NCBI GenBank assembly: GCA_029287695.1 | Contig: JARFQQ010000087.1 | Span: 1-8,722, forward strand | Source of the DNA: Gammaproteobacteria bacterium | GTDB taxonomy: Bacteria; Pseudomonadota; Gammaproteobacteria; Chromatiales; Chromatiaceae | Direction: 5' to 3' | DNA: 8,722 bases | Shown: positions 1 through 5,742 of the stretch, one piece after another | How positions within the stretch are numbered: the stretch's first letter is position 1 | How the letters are laid out: every line of letters starts with the position of its first letter | The notes under the pieces: model-generated | What the model was told of the DNA's origin: nothing | The model's input: only the letters and a program-made list of their open reading frames with translations | Databases searched by the model: none | Position numbers and translations under genes: made by a program

Positions 1-184
1 CCGGGATGAAAGGAAACTCTGCACCGAAGAGGTTGCCGGCACGCACCTTGGTGTCGATGGGGTTCACACCGGCTGCTGCTATCTTGACGAGAACCTGGTT
101 ATCACTGCTGATTTCCGGCGCGTCAATGTTGCGTGCATCCAATACAGAGGGATCACCTTTCGCGGTGACGACAACAGCTTTCAT
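1..184 (-). CDS. Zinc-type alcohol dehydrogenase / quinone oxidoreductase (MDR family), N-terminal part
   Basis: Only the first 61 codons lie in the window; the gene continues past the left edge. The translation begins MKAVVVTAKGDPSVL and contains VLVKIAAAGVNPIDTKVRAG, the GroES-like N-terminal hallmark of NAD(P)H:quinone oxidoreductases and related medium-chain dehydrogenases. These usually reduce quinones or enones with NAD(P)H in the cytoplasm. The NPIDTKVRAG form is typical of the zinc-independent quinone-oxidoreductase branch, but the cofactor-binding half is not visible, so the substrate cannot be named. The ATG at 184 is preceded by a purine-rich GGGAGA about 7 bases upstream. The ATG overlaps the TGA of the membrane-protein gene upstream as ATGA, so the two are probably translationally coupled. 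Confidence 0.85.
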   Translation of the reverse strand, partial: MKAVVVTAKGDPSVLDARNIDAPEISSDNQVLVKIAAAGVNPIDTKVRAGNLFGAEFPFIP

Positions 185-387
185 GACTGACTCTCCCTTG
201 GTGATAGCGGGGCAACAAGCGCATAGAGAATCCAGAGGAACCAGCTGAAAAAGATGACCAGCAGAATCCAGACGAGCTTCTCGCCACCACTGGTTTTTTT
301 CGACCGCGCGATCAGTAGAATGGGTAGACACCAGATAAAGACCGCGATGGCGATCGTTGCCGCACTCAGGCCGAGTAAGAACTCCAT
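181..387 (-). CDS. Small two-TM membrane protein (PLDc_N / superinfection-immunity-like topology)
   Basis: A 68-residue protein starting MEFLLGL. Residues about 2-26 and 38-60 form two hydrophobic segments, separated by a short positive loop (ARSKKTSGGEK), with a short polar tail. The order of a LP-rich first helix, a basic loop, then a Trp/Phe-rich second helix with LYALVAP resembles the PLDc_N domain and superinfection-immunity-type small membrane proteins, but I cannot assign it to either. I chose the ATG at 387 because GGAAGGTG lies 4-11 bases before it; the upstream in-frame ATG at 420 has no ribosome site. Its stop overlaps the start of the oxidoreductase gene. On the other side its start codon shares two bases with the divergent glycosylase start. 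Function is unknown. Confidence 0.6.
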   Translation of the reverse strand: MEFLLGLSAATIAIAVFIWCLPILLIARSKKTSGGEKLVWILLVIFFSWFLWILYALVAPLSPRESQS

Positions 388-1015
388 GACACCTTCCGAA
401 AAAGCGATTACTGATGCCATTGTGCAGCATCAAGAGGAACTGCATCAATGCCGCCGATGCGGGCAGATGATTCCACCTGTGGTGACGGGGCGGCCAGTGG
501 CTTCGAAGGTCCTGCTTGTCGGGCAGGCGCCGGGGGATCGTGAGGGCCCGGCCGGGAAACCCTTTGCCTGGACTGCCGGAAAAACCCTCTTCAAATGGTT
601 TGCATCCATCGGCATTGACGAGGAGCAGTTCCGTTCGCGCGTCTACATGGCTGCCGTCTGTCGCTGCTTTCCGGGCAAGCATCCGAAAGGTGGTGACCGG
701 GTTCCGTCAAAAGAAGAGATCGCCGCTTGCAGACCATGGCTGGAGCGTGAAATCAGCCTTTTAAGGCCGCAGCTGATCATTCCTGTGGGAAAGCTGGCGA
801 TCACGCAGTTTCTCGATGTCCGTAAACTTACCGATGTTATCGGCCTGACGCATCGTCTAGACTTGCATGCACGCCCGGTCGATCTGGTGCCGTTGCCACA
901 TCCGTCCGGCGCCTCGACCTGGCACCGCACGGAGCCGGGCGTCAGCCTGCTTCAACAGGCGCTGAAGAACATCAACAGCCATCCCGCATGGCAGGACATT
1001 ACCGAAGGAGCATGA
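386..1015 (+). CDS. Uracil-DNA glycosylase family protein (Fe-S, family 4/5-like)
   Basis: A 209-residue protein of the uracil-DNA glycosylase superfamily, which removes uracil or related damaged bases from DNA in base-excision repair. Cysteines at C22, C25, C92 or C94 and C115 fit the four ligands of the [4Fe-4S] cluster in family 4 and 5 enzymes. The uracil-binding motif 1 appears as VLLVGQAPGDREG (residues 42-54), followed by GKPF and TAGKTLF. Motif 2 is PHPSG (171-175). Family 4 enzymes usually carry GEAPG, so GQAPGD marks a divergent subgroup and the substrate range is uncertain. The ATG at 386 gives the usual length and starts just before the first cysteine pair. An extension from 254 would only read through the divergent gene. 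The ribosome site is weak (GAGTAAGAA). The stop lies just before the hydrolase gene. Confidence 0.82.
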   Translation: MTPSEKAITDAIVQHQEELHQCRRCGQMIPPVVTGRPVASKVLLVGQAPGDREGPAGKPFAWTAGKTLFKWFASIGIDEEQFRSRVYMAAVCRCFPGKHPKGGDRVPSKEEIAACRPWLEREISLLRPQLIIPVGKLAITQFLDVRKLTDVIGLTHRLDLHARPVDLVPLPHPSGASTWHRTEPGVSLLQQALKNINSHPAWQDITEGA

Positions 1016-1020
1016 TTGAC

Positions 1021-1800
1021 ATGAAACAGATGCTATTTGCTGCACTGATGCTGCTGGCATTCCCCGTTGCGGCGGAGATCCAGACAAAAGCCATTTCCTA
1101 TGAACACGATGGTGCGAAACTCACTGGCCACCTCTACTGGGACGATGCGATAGAGGGGAAGCGTCCCGGCGTCATGGTGGTGCACGAATGGTGGGGGCTC
1201 AACGATTACGCAAAGAAGCGCGCGAAAATGCTGGCGGAGCTCGGCTATGTGGCATTTGCGGCCGATATGTACGGTGACGACAAGGTGACCGACAAGCCGG
1301 GGCAGGCGAAAGAGTGGATGCAGGAGATCACGACGGATGTCGATGCATGGCGCGAGCGCGCGGCTCTTGGCCTCGAGCAACTCGGAAACAGCGATATGGT
1401 TGATCCGGATCGCCTCGCTGCCATCGGTTACTGCTTCGGTGGCGCGACCGTCTTCCAGATGTCCTATGCAGGAACCGATGCGCTGGGCGTTGTGAGCTTC
1501 CATGGCTCCATGCCTGCGGCCCCGGAGGAGTCCAAAGGCAAGATCAGCAACAGGATCCTGGCGTTCCATGGCGCTGCTGACACATTCATCGCACCGGAAG
1601 TGGTGACAAACTGGCAGAACAAGTTGCAGGAAGCCGGCGCTGACTGGGAACTCGTGATTTTCGGTGGTGATGTACGCCACGGATTCACGAACAAGGATGC
1701 GTCCAGCTTCGGCATCGACAATCTCAAGTACGATGCCCGCGCTGACACAGTTTCCTGGATGCGCATGCAGGACTTCTTCTCTGGCATCTTTGCAAGGTAA
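1021..1800 (+). CDS. Dienelactone hydrolase family protein, exported
   Basis: A 259-residue alpha/beta hydrolase of the dienelactone hydrolase family. The N-terminus MKQMLFAALMLLAFPVAA is a Sec signal peptide with cleavage likely after about residue 18, so the enzyme should act in the periplasm. The family motif HEWWGLN is at 55-61. The nucleophile elbow GYCFGG places Cys138 as nucleophile. Asp187 (in HGAADTF) and His220 (in GDVRHGF) complete the triad. Known members hydrolyse cyclic esters and lactones, but the substrate here is not identifiable. The start at 1021 is preferred because AAGGAG at 1005-1010 is 10 bases upstream. An in-frame ATG at 1012 would sit one base from that site, overlapping the glycosylase TGA. 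Co-transcription with the glycosylase is likely. Confidence 0.88.
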   Translation: MKQMLFAALMLLAFPVAAEIQTKAISYEHDGAKLTGHLYWDDAIEGKRPGVMVVHEWWGLNDYAKKRAKMLAELGYVAFAADMYGDDKVTDKPGQAKEWMQEITTDVDAWRERAALGLEQLGNSDMVDPDRLAAIGYCFGGATVFQMSYAGTDALGVVSFHGSMPAAPEESKGKISNRILAFHGAADTFIAPEVVTNWQNKLQEAGADWELVIFGGDVRHGFTNKDASSFGIDNLKYDARADTVSWMRMQDFFSGIFAR

Positions 1801-1810
1801 TCCCGCACCT

Positions 1811-1850
1811 GATCACCCGGGACAACCGGCCCCGCAACGGGCCGGTGATC
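1811..1850 (+). terminator. GC-rich hairpin after the hydrolase gene
   Basis: CCGGCCC (1826-1832) pairs perfectly with GGGCCGG (1839-1845) around a six-base loop. An alternative outer pairing joins GATCACC (1811-1817) with GGTGATC (1844-1850). No T-run follows (CCTTGTCGCG), so this is at best an imperfect terminator or an RNA-stabilising or attenuating hairpin between the hydrolase gene and sixA. Confidence 0.4.
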
Positions 1851-1875
1851 CCTTGTCGCGTTGCCGGAGAGAGCG

Positions 1876-2373
1876 ATGGCGAAAAAACTGATTCTTTTCC
1901 GCCATGCCAAGTCCGACTGGGATTCCGGTGCTGCCAGCGATCATGCGCGTCCTCTCGCAAGGAGGGGCGTCGACGCCGCGCGCGTCATGGGCAGGTTTCT
2001 CATGTCTGCCGGCGAGGTGCCGGATCAGGTGCTCTGTTCGACCGCGGTGCGTGCCGTGACGACAGTGCAACTCGCAGCCAAGGCCGGGGGCTGGATTGTG
2101 CCGATCGATTTCCGTGAAAGCCTCTATCTCCCCGATACCGGGAGTGTCATCAGGGAGATCCGAAAAGCACCTGACAGGCTTTCCTCGCTGATGCTTGTCG
2201 GCCATGAACCGACCTGGTCGGAACTGGTCAGCGAGCTCATTGGTGGCGGCGAAATCCGTTTCCCGACGGCAGCCATGGCGCGGATCAATTTCGATACCGA
2301 CAGCTGGGAGAGGGTGCGTCACGGGCGCGGCAAGCTCGCCTGGCTGGTCAAGCCAAAACTCCTGATGCGCTGA
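1876..2373 (+). CDS. sixA: SixA-type phosphohistidine phosphatase
   Basis: A 165-residue histidine phosphatase superfamily protein, the usual length for SixA. The catalytic RHAKSDW motif (residues 9-15) carries the phospho-acceptor His10. CSTAVRA (54-60) provides a phosphate-binding Arg59. VGHEPT (108-113) supplies the second active-site His110. SixA in E. coli removes phosphate from His in phosphotransfer proteins such as NPr or ArcB, and related proteins may have other targets, so the substrate here is inferred only from the family. The protein has no signal peptide and should be cytoplasmic. The ATG at 1876 is preceded by GGAGAG five bases upstream; the TTG at 1861 lacks such a site. The gene stands alone between a hairpin and a terminator. 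Confidence 0.85.
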   Translation: MAKKLILFRHAKSDWDSGAASDHARPLARRGVDAARVMGRFLMSAGEVPDQVLCSTAVRAVTTVQLAAKAGGWIVPIDFRESLYLPDTGSVIREIRKAPDRLSSLMLVGHEPTWSELVSELIGGGEIRFPTAAMARINFDTDSWERVRHGRGKLAWLVKPKLLMR

Positions 2374-2400
2374 TGTCCGCTTCTCCGACCGCGGATCGCC

Positions 2401-2422
2401 GGTCAGGAGTCTGATCTTTTTT
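2401..2422 (+). terminator. Rho-independent terminator after sixA
   Basis: GGTCAG (2401-2406) pairs with CTGATC (2411-2416), including one G-U wobble, around the loop GAGT. Six T residues (2417-2422) follow at once. It lies 28 bases past the sixA stop. The stem is short, so efficiency may be moderate. A competing stem GACCG/CGGTC (2387-2404) overlaps it. Confidence 0.55.
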
Positions 2423-2473
2423 AACCAGCGAGGCATTCAGGGGCCTGCCTTTGGCTCTGTTGTGCCTCATTGC

Positions 2474-2502
2474 TTGCGCTGCTCTTCAAACTGTCCTATT
2501 TT
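2474..2502 (+). promoter_or_regulatory. Possible weak promoter for the CxxCxxCC gene
   Basis: TTGCGC (2474-2479) and TATTTT (2497-2502) are separated by 17 bases, a sigma70-like arrangement with only partial matches. It lies after the sixA terminator and about 33 bases before the next start codon, where a promoter is expected. Confidence 0.22.
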
Positions 2503-2535
2503 CGGGCCTTCATTCACACAACCGGGTATGTCTTG

Positions 2536-3024
2536 ATGGGCAAGAAAGAGAGGCAGTGTCAACCGTGTACGGCCTGCTGCGATGGCTGGGTACAGATGGT
2601 CATCAATGGCGTTGACGTCTATCCGGGCCATCCCTGCCCGCACAGCACCGGCAGCGGCTGCGATGATTACGAGAATCGTCCGGAAGATCCCTGCCACTTT
2701 TTCCAGTGCGGCTGGATCATTGAAAACAGCCCGTTACCGGAGTGGATGCAACCTGAAAACGCAAAAGTCATCGTGCTCTTCAACAAGTTCCAGTGGCGAA
2801 ATCTGCCGGTCGACCTGGCGGTGCCTGTGGGCAAGCGCATCCCGCCGCGCGCCCTGGACTGGATGAAACAGTTCTCCAGGGAGAACGGACGTCCTTTCGT
2901 ATACACAGAGCAGATCAAGGAAAAAGGGATCTATCAGAAAGAGCAGCAGGTCTATGGCTTCGGACCGCAGGAGTTCCAGAAAGAGCTACTGGATCGCCAG
3001 CAGGCCGGGGAGCGTCTCTGGTAG
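2536..3024 (+). CDS. YkgJ-like CxxCxxCC putative zinc/iron-chelating protein
   Basis: A 162-residue soluble protein. The N-terminus has C8-x2-C11-x2-C14-C15 (CQPCTACC), the signature of the putative zinc- or iron-chelating CxxCxxCC family. A second cysteine group follows: C34, C42, C53 and C58, including GCDDYENRPEDPC, which matches the family's usual Y-E-x-R-P-x-x-C stretch. The family is thought to bind metal, but its biological role is not established. The C-terminal half is charged and shows no further domain I recognise. The start at 2536 is chosen because the cysteine motif begins eight residues in. No clear ribosome site precedes it, and a TTG start further upstream (2470) is possible but gives an atypical hydrophobic extension. 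The gene appears monocistronic. Confidence 0.7.
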   Translation: MGKKERQCQPCTACCDGWVQMVINGVDVYPGHPCPHSTGSGCDDYENRPEDPCHFFQCGWIIENSPLPEWMQPENAKVIVLFNKFQWRNLPVDLAVPVGKRIPPRALDWMKQFSRENGRPFVYTEQIKEKGIYQKEQQVYGFGPQEFQKELLDRQQAGERLW

Positions 3025-3033
3025 AAAGGCGGC

Positions 3034-3051
3034 TGCCGGGTCATGCCGGCA
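3034..3051 (+). terminator. Hairpin after the CxxCxxCC gene
   Basis: TGCCGG (3034-3039) pairs perfectly with CCGGCA (3046-3051) around GTCATG, followed by the weak pyrimidine tract TTCTCTCGT. It begins nine bases past the stop codon. With few T residues it is a weak terminator candidate. Confidence 0.35.
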
Positions 3052-3084
3052 TTCTCTCGTGACCGATTCCATGCCTGCTTGTCG

Positions 3085-3101
3085 GGCTCATGCATTGAGC
3101 C
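3085..3101. repeat. Perfect 17-bp dyad upstream of the HIRAN gene
   Basis: GGCTCA (3085-3090) and TGAGCC (3096-3101) are exact inverted repeats around TGCAT. It is preceded by TTGTCG (3079-3084) and lies 44 bases before the start codon. No T-run follows, so an operator-like protein site or a 5' UTR hairpin is more likely than a terminator. No regulator can be named. Confidence 0.4.
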
Positions 3102-3144
3102 AGTCTCCTCTCTAGACTTCCATCAACATCCGATGGAGGTCCCA

Positions 3145-3513
3145 ATGAAACAGAACAACTTTGGCAAACGTGGTCTTTTCTTCCGCAACCTGAGGCAGTC
3201 AAGTGACGTGATCCTTTTGCAGGAGTCCCCTGTCGCGGGGTTTCAGCATCATCGCGGGGTTGCGATCTGGCCTTTCCTGCGCGAGGGCGAAAAGCTCAAC
3301 CTTGTACGGGAGTCCGTCAACCAGCACGATCGTAATGCGGTCGCTGTCTACTTTCGAAACGACAAGCTCGGTTACGTGCCACAGCGCGAGAACGCAACAC
3401 TTGCACAGATGCTGGATCGCGGCGAGAAACTCGATGCACAGATTATTCGCTTGCTGGAGGAGGAGAATCCCTGGCGGAGGGTGCGTATTCAGGTGTCGCT
3501 GCTCTCCTCGTAG
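3145..3513 (+). CDS. Stand-alone HIRAN-domain protein
   Basis: A 122-residue protein consisting almost entirely of one HIRAN domain (residues about 20-105). The recognisable pattern is LREGEKLNLVRESVNQHD (45-62), then RNAVAVYF and KLGYVPQREN (74-83): a strand-rich core with a conserved R-E-x-x-N-x-x-D followed by N-A-V. HIRAN domains occur fused to SNF2-type helicases (for example HLTF, where the domain binds DNA 3' ends) and as free proteins in bacteria. The role of free bacterial forms is not settled, so DNA binding is only inferred. The ATG at 3145 has a good GGAGGT site (3135-3140) four bases upstream. The last 25 bases overlap the end of convergent greB. Confidence 0.78.
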   Translation: MKQNNFGKRGLFFRNLRQSSDVILLQESPVAGFQHHRGVAIWPFLREGEKLNLVRESVNQHDRNAVAVYFRNDKLGYVPQRENATLAQMLDRGEKLDAQIIRLLEEENPWRRVRIQVSLLSS

Positions 3514-3998
3514 CGAATCTCCGTAATCCAGACAATGCGATCGCCGCCGGGTGTTTCGAGGCGCACCTCGTCATCGAGATGGCGCTTCATGAGCGCCCGT
3601 GCAACCGGCGAATCCATACTGATGTAGTGCGGCTGTTCATCGAATTCGTCAGGTCCGACAATGCGGTATGTACTTTCCACCCCGTCGCTGTCCTCGATCG
3701 TGACCAGGGCGCCGAAAAAGACCTGCGCGGGATTCTCCGGACTGCCGCTGACAATCTTCAGGTCAGGCAGCCGTTTCTGCAGATAGCGGATGCGGCGGTC
3801 GATTTCGCGCAACTCTTTTTTACGGTAGATGTACTCGGCATTCTCGGAACGGTCACCCTCGGCCGCGGCTGCCGCAAGTGCCTTCGTGACATCGCGACGT
3901 CGCAGCCAAAGCGCCTTTTCCTCGCTGCGCAGGCGTTCCATGCCGGGCCCGGTGATATAGGGAGACTTTTTTGGTGCCGGCGGCCTGTAACGCCCCAT
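3489..3998 (-). CDS. greB: Transcription elongation factor GreB
   Basis: A 169-residue Gre factor, which enters the RNA polymerase secondary channel and stimulates cleavage of backtracked RNA. The N-terminal coiled coil (about 16-85) begins SPYITGPGMERLRSEE. Its tip has GDRSENAEY (48-56), whose Asp49 and Glu52 correspond to the acidic catalytic tip. YIYRKKELREIDRRIRYL (56-73) is the GreB-type version of the second helix and separates it from GreA. The C-terminal globular domain carries YRIVGPDEFDEQ and ISMDSPVARALM (127-137). I start at the ATG at 3998; a longer frame from 4103 only overlaps the preceding gene and has no Gre similarity. The start follows the upstream stop by one base, so greB is probably translated by coupling. 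Confidence 0.92.
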   Translation of the reverse strand: MGRYRPPAPKKSPYITGPGMERLRSEEKALWLRRRDVTKALAAAAAEGDRSENAEYIYRKKELREIDRRIRYLQKRLPDLKIVSGSPENPAQVFFGALVTIEDSDGVESTYRIVGPDEFDEQPHYISMDSPVARALMKRHLDDEVRLETPGGDRIVWITEIRYEESSDT

Positions 3999-3999
3999 C

Positions 4000-4320
4000 T
4001 CAGCCGATGAACTCCAGCCACTCCCTGATGGCCTGTGCAACTGTTTCCGGCGGCAGGGGAATGGCGTCGGCATCTTCGTCGGCATGATTGGCGAGGGCAG
4101 CAAATTCCTTGCTGTAGCTCAGTATCCAGCTGTTGCCGATGAATTCCAGGGGCGCAGCCCCCGCGGTGTTGCTGATGATCTCGCCGAGCAGGTCGATGCA
4201 ACTGCTTCGGTCATCCTGGATATCGGACTCGAGAAAGCGCGCCAGACCTTCGAGTGCGGGTGCTTTTGCTTCAGCGCGGGGAGCGCCCTCTGAGTCACGG
4301 TAAAACCTGATTTCGTTCAT
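4000..4320 (-). CDS. Small acidic protein, candidate immunity partner of the EndoU protein
   Basis: A 106-residue protein, start MNEIRFYRDSEG. It has no signal peptide or membrane segment and is strongly acidic: about 20 Asp/Glu against 8 Lys/Arg, with an acidic patch ADEDADA (80-86). I do not recognise the family with confidence. The order RD-x-x-G near the start, GNSWILSYSKEFAALANH in the middle (61-78), and a final helix loosely recalls UPF0231 (YacL-like) proteins. The ATG overlaps the stop of the EndoU gene as ATGA, and its own stop is one base before greB. Position, size and charge opposite to the RNase fit a cytoplasmic immunity protein, but this is inference. It may also be an unrelated greB-linked protein. 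There is no strong ribosome site, which again suggests coupling. Confidence 0.6.
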   Translation of the reverse strand: MNEIRFYRDSEGAPRAEAKAPALEGLARFLESDIQDDRSSCIDLLGEIISNTAGAAPLEFIGNSWILSYSKEFAALANHADEDADAIPLPPETVAQAIREWLEFIG

Positions 4321-4808
4321 CGCGGTCTGTCTCTGACGTAGATCGGATAGGCGGTATTGATGCGGCCATTGCGGAGCAGGTAGCCCTCGATCGGGAAACC
4401 CCGGCCCGACGGGCCGCGCCAGGGGCGGGAACGTCCCTTCTCACGATTCTCATAGGCATGCAGGATGGCGTCGATAACCTCGGCAGGGCTCATGTCATCC
4501 GGGAAGATGCTTGAAAATTTCTCCTTCCACTTTCCCGTTTCGGGGTCCCGGATCGCGATTTGTGCCGTGTAGACGCCTGCGCTGTTGGGTTTTCCCCTGA
4601 CCCGGAGAATGCGGATATTTCCCGGGATCTCGCCGTTGATCCTGGCGTGAAACCCTGTCGGCTTGCCATGGCGGTTGATTTCTCCCTGGAAGATGTGGGT
4701 CGCATTGACGGGCGGCTGCGTACTTGTCCATAGCGTTTCGGAGCCGGAGGTGGCCCCTGCAGCAAGGAACAGCAGGAAAAGCAGCATTAGAATAAAAGGT
4801 CGCAGCAT
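4317..4808 (-). CDS. Exported EndoU-domain ribonuclease
   Basis: A 163-residue protein. Residues 1 to about 20 (MLRPFILMLLFLLFLAAGA) form a Sec signal peptide without a lipobox, so a periplasmic or secreted location is expected. The rest matches the bacterial EndoU fold. THIFQGEINRHGKPTGFH (37-54) gives the likely catalytic His38 and His54. GVYTAQIAIRD is at 78-88. Lys93, 95 and 97 lie before FSSIFPDDMSPAEVIDAI (98-115). The end INTAYPIY (150-157) supplies a T-x-Y motif. EndoU enzymes are metal-dependent or -independent RNases that cut near uridines, and in bacteria they often serve as C-terminal toxin domains of contact-dependent systems. Here the domain is alone and basic (about +8 after the signal). 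The exact catalytic residues are inferred. Its stop overlaps the next start. Confidence 0.72.
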   Translation of the reverse strand: MLRPFILMLLFLLFLAAGATSGSETLWTSTQPPVNATHIFQGEINRHGKPTGFHARINGEIPGNIRILRVRGKPNSAGVYTAQIAIRDPETGKWKEKFSSIFPDDMSPAEVIDAILHAYENREKGRSRPWRGPSGRGFPIEGYLLRNGRINTAYPIYVRDRPR

Positions 4809-4853
4809 GATCAGGCAGCCAGGAAGTTCGCCTCATTGCAATCCGGAAAAGGC

Positions 4854-4882
4854 ATCACATAACATCATCGTGCGCACGTCAA
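4854..4882 (-). promoter_or_regulatory. Candidate sigma70 promoter for the EndoU-greB unit
   Basis: On the minus strand TTGACG (4882-4877, five of six consensus) is followed after 17 bases by TGTGAT (4859-4854, four of six). Transcription would begin near 4847, leaving about 40 bases before the EndoU start. The position in the divergent gap with mlaF supports it. Confidence 0.42.
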
Positions 4883-4916
4883 CAGATTATCTCTGCCCCC
4901 TCGTCTGCAAAGCCTG

Positions 4917-4922
4917 TAAAAT
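4917..4922 (+). promoter_or_regulatory. Possible -10 element for a leaderless mlaF transcript
   Basis: TAAAAT (4917-4922) lies seven bases before the mlaF ATG (4930), preceded directly by TG. If used, the RNA would start at or next to the ATG. No good -35 is seen at the normal distance. No Shine-Dalgarno sequence lies before the ATG (CCGCGCC). Confidence 0.35.
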
Positions 4923-4929
4923 CCGCGCC

Positions 4930-5742
4930 ATGGCATCAACATCTGACACCCTCGTCCGTATTCGCGGCCTGCGTTTCTCGCGCGGGAACCGCATGATATT
5001 CGACGGCATCGATATGGATATCCCGCGTGGCGAGATCTCGGCGATCATGGGCCCGAGTGGTACCGGGAAGACGACGCTGCTGAAGCTGATCAGTGGCCAG
5101 CTGAGGCCCGATTCCGGCACTGTCGAGGTCGATGGTCGCAACGTGCACGCACTGGGTACTGGCGATCTCTATCGCTTGCGTACCCGCATGGGCATGCTCT
5201 TTCAGAGCGGCGCGCTGCTGACCGATCTCAATGTCTTCGATAACATCGCTTTCCCGTTGCGCGAGCACACGAAGCTGCCGGATCCCATGATCCGCAAGCT
5301 CGTTCTCATGAAACTCGAGGCCGTCGGACTGCGTGGTGTGCGGGATCTCATGCCATCGGAGCTCTCGGGCGGCATGGCAAGACGGGTCGCACTGGCCCGC
5401 GCGATTGCGCTCGACCCCATGATGATCATGTATGACGAGCCATTCAGCGGTCAGGATCCAATCTCCATGGGTGTCATCGTTTCCCTCATCAAACGACTCA
5501 ACGACGCAGTCGATCTCACCTCTCTCGTGGTGTCGCATGATGTGCCCGAGACGGCCTCGATCGCGGATCGAATATTCGTGATTTCAGAAGGCCAGGTTAT
5601 CGAACAGGGCACGCCGGATGCGCTCATGCGGTCTGAGAAGGCCTGGACGCGCCAGTTCATGCACGGCGAGTCGGACGGTCCTGTGCCGTTCCACTTGCCG
5701 GCCCCCTCGCTCGCCAGCGATTTTCTCGGGCAGGCCGAATGA
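4930..5742 (+). CDS. mlaF: Mla phospholipid transport ATPase MlaF
   Basis: A 270-residue ABC ATPase, matching the usual MlaF length of about 270. It powers lipid movement between the inner membrane and the periplasmic carrier in the Mla outer-membrane asymmetry system. Visible motifs are Walker A GPSGTGKT (41-48), Q-loop Gln92 in [11 protein letters not shown], signature LSGGMARR (145-152), Walker B MIMYDE (165-170) with Glu170, and H-loop His203 in VVSHD. The C-terminal extension with [12 protein letters not shown] (249-260) is typical of MlaF, where it reaches over to the neighbouring subunit. The frame extends upstream to 4663, but that part runs through the divergent EndoU gene and has no ABC similarity, so the ATG at 4930 is chosen. 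The end overlaps mlaE by ATGA. Confidence 0.96.
   Translation: MASTSDTLVRIRGLRFSRGNRMIFDGIDMDIPRGEISAIMGPSGTGKTTLLKLISGQLRPDSGTVEVDGRNVHALGTGDLYRLRTRMGMLFQSGALLTDLNVFDNIAFPLREHTKLPDPMIRKLVLMKLEAVGLRGVRDLMPSELSGGMARRVALARAIALDPMMIMYDEPFSGQDPISMGVIVSLIKRLNDAVDLTSLVVSHDVPETASIADRIFVISEGQVIEQGTPDALMRSEKAWTRQFMHGESDGPVPFHLPAPSLASDFLGQAE

Noticed and set aside
254..385. N-terminal extension of the glycosylase from an ATG at 254
   Set aside because: The extra 44 residues do not resemble the family and are antisense to the membrane-protein gene; the ATG at 386 gives the normal length.
1033..1680. A 215-codon minus-strand frame opposite the dienelactone hydrolase gene
   Set aside because: The plus strand has complete catalytic motifs and a signal peptide; the antisense frame has no recognisable features.
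1813..2436. A 207-codon minus-strand frame opposite sixA
   Set aside because: Shadow of sixA, rich in His/Arg/Pro as expected for antisense of GC-rich DNA, and it crosses the terminator.
4663..4929. N-terminal extension of MlaF by 89 residues
   Set aside because: It runs through the divergent EndoU gene and its promoter and would put a foreign sequence before the normal MlaF start.
4936..5538. A 200-codon minus-strand frame opposite mlaF
   Set aside because: Antisense shadow of a well-conserved ABC ATPase gene with no domain of its own.
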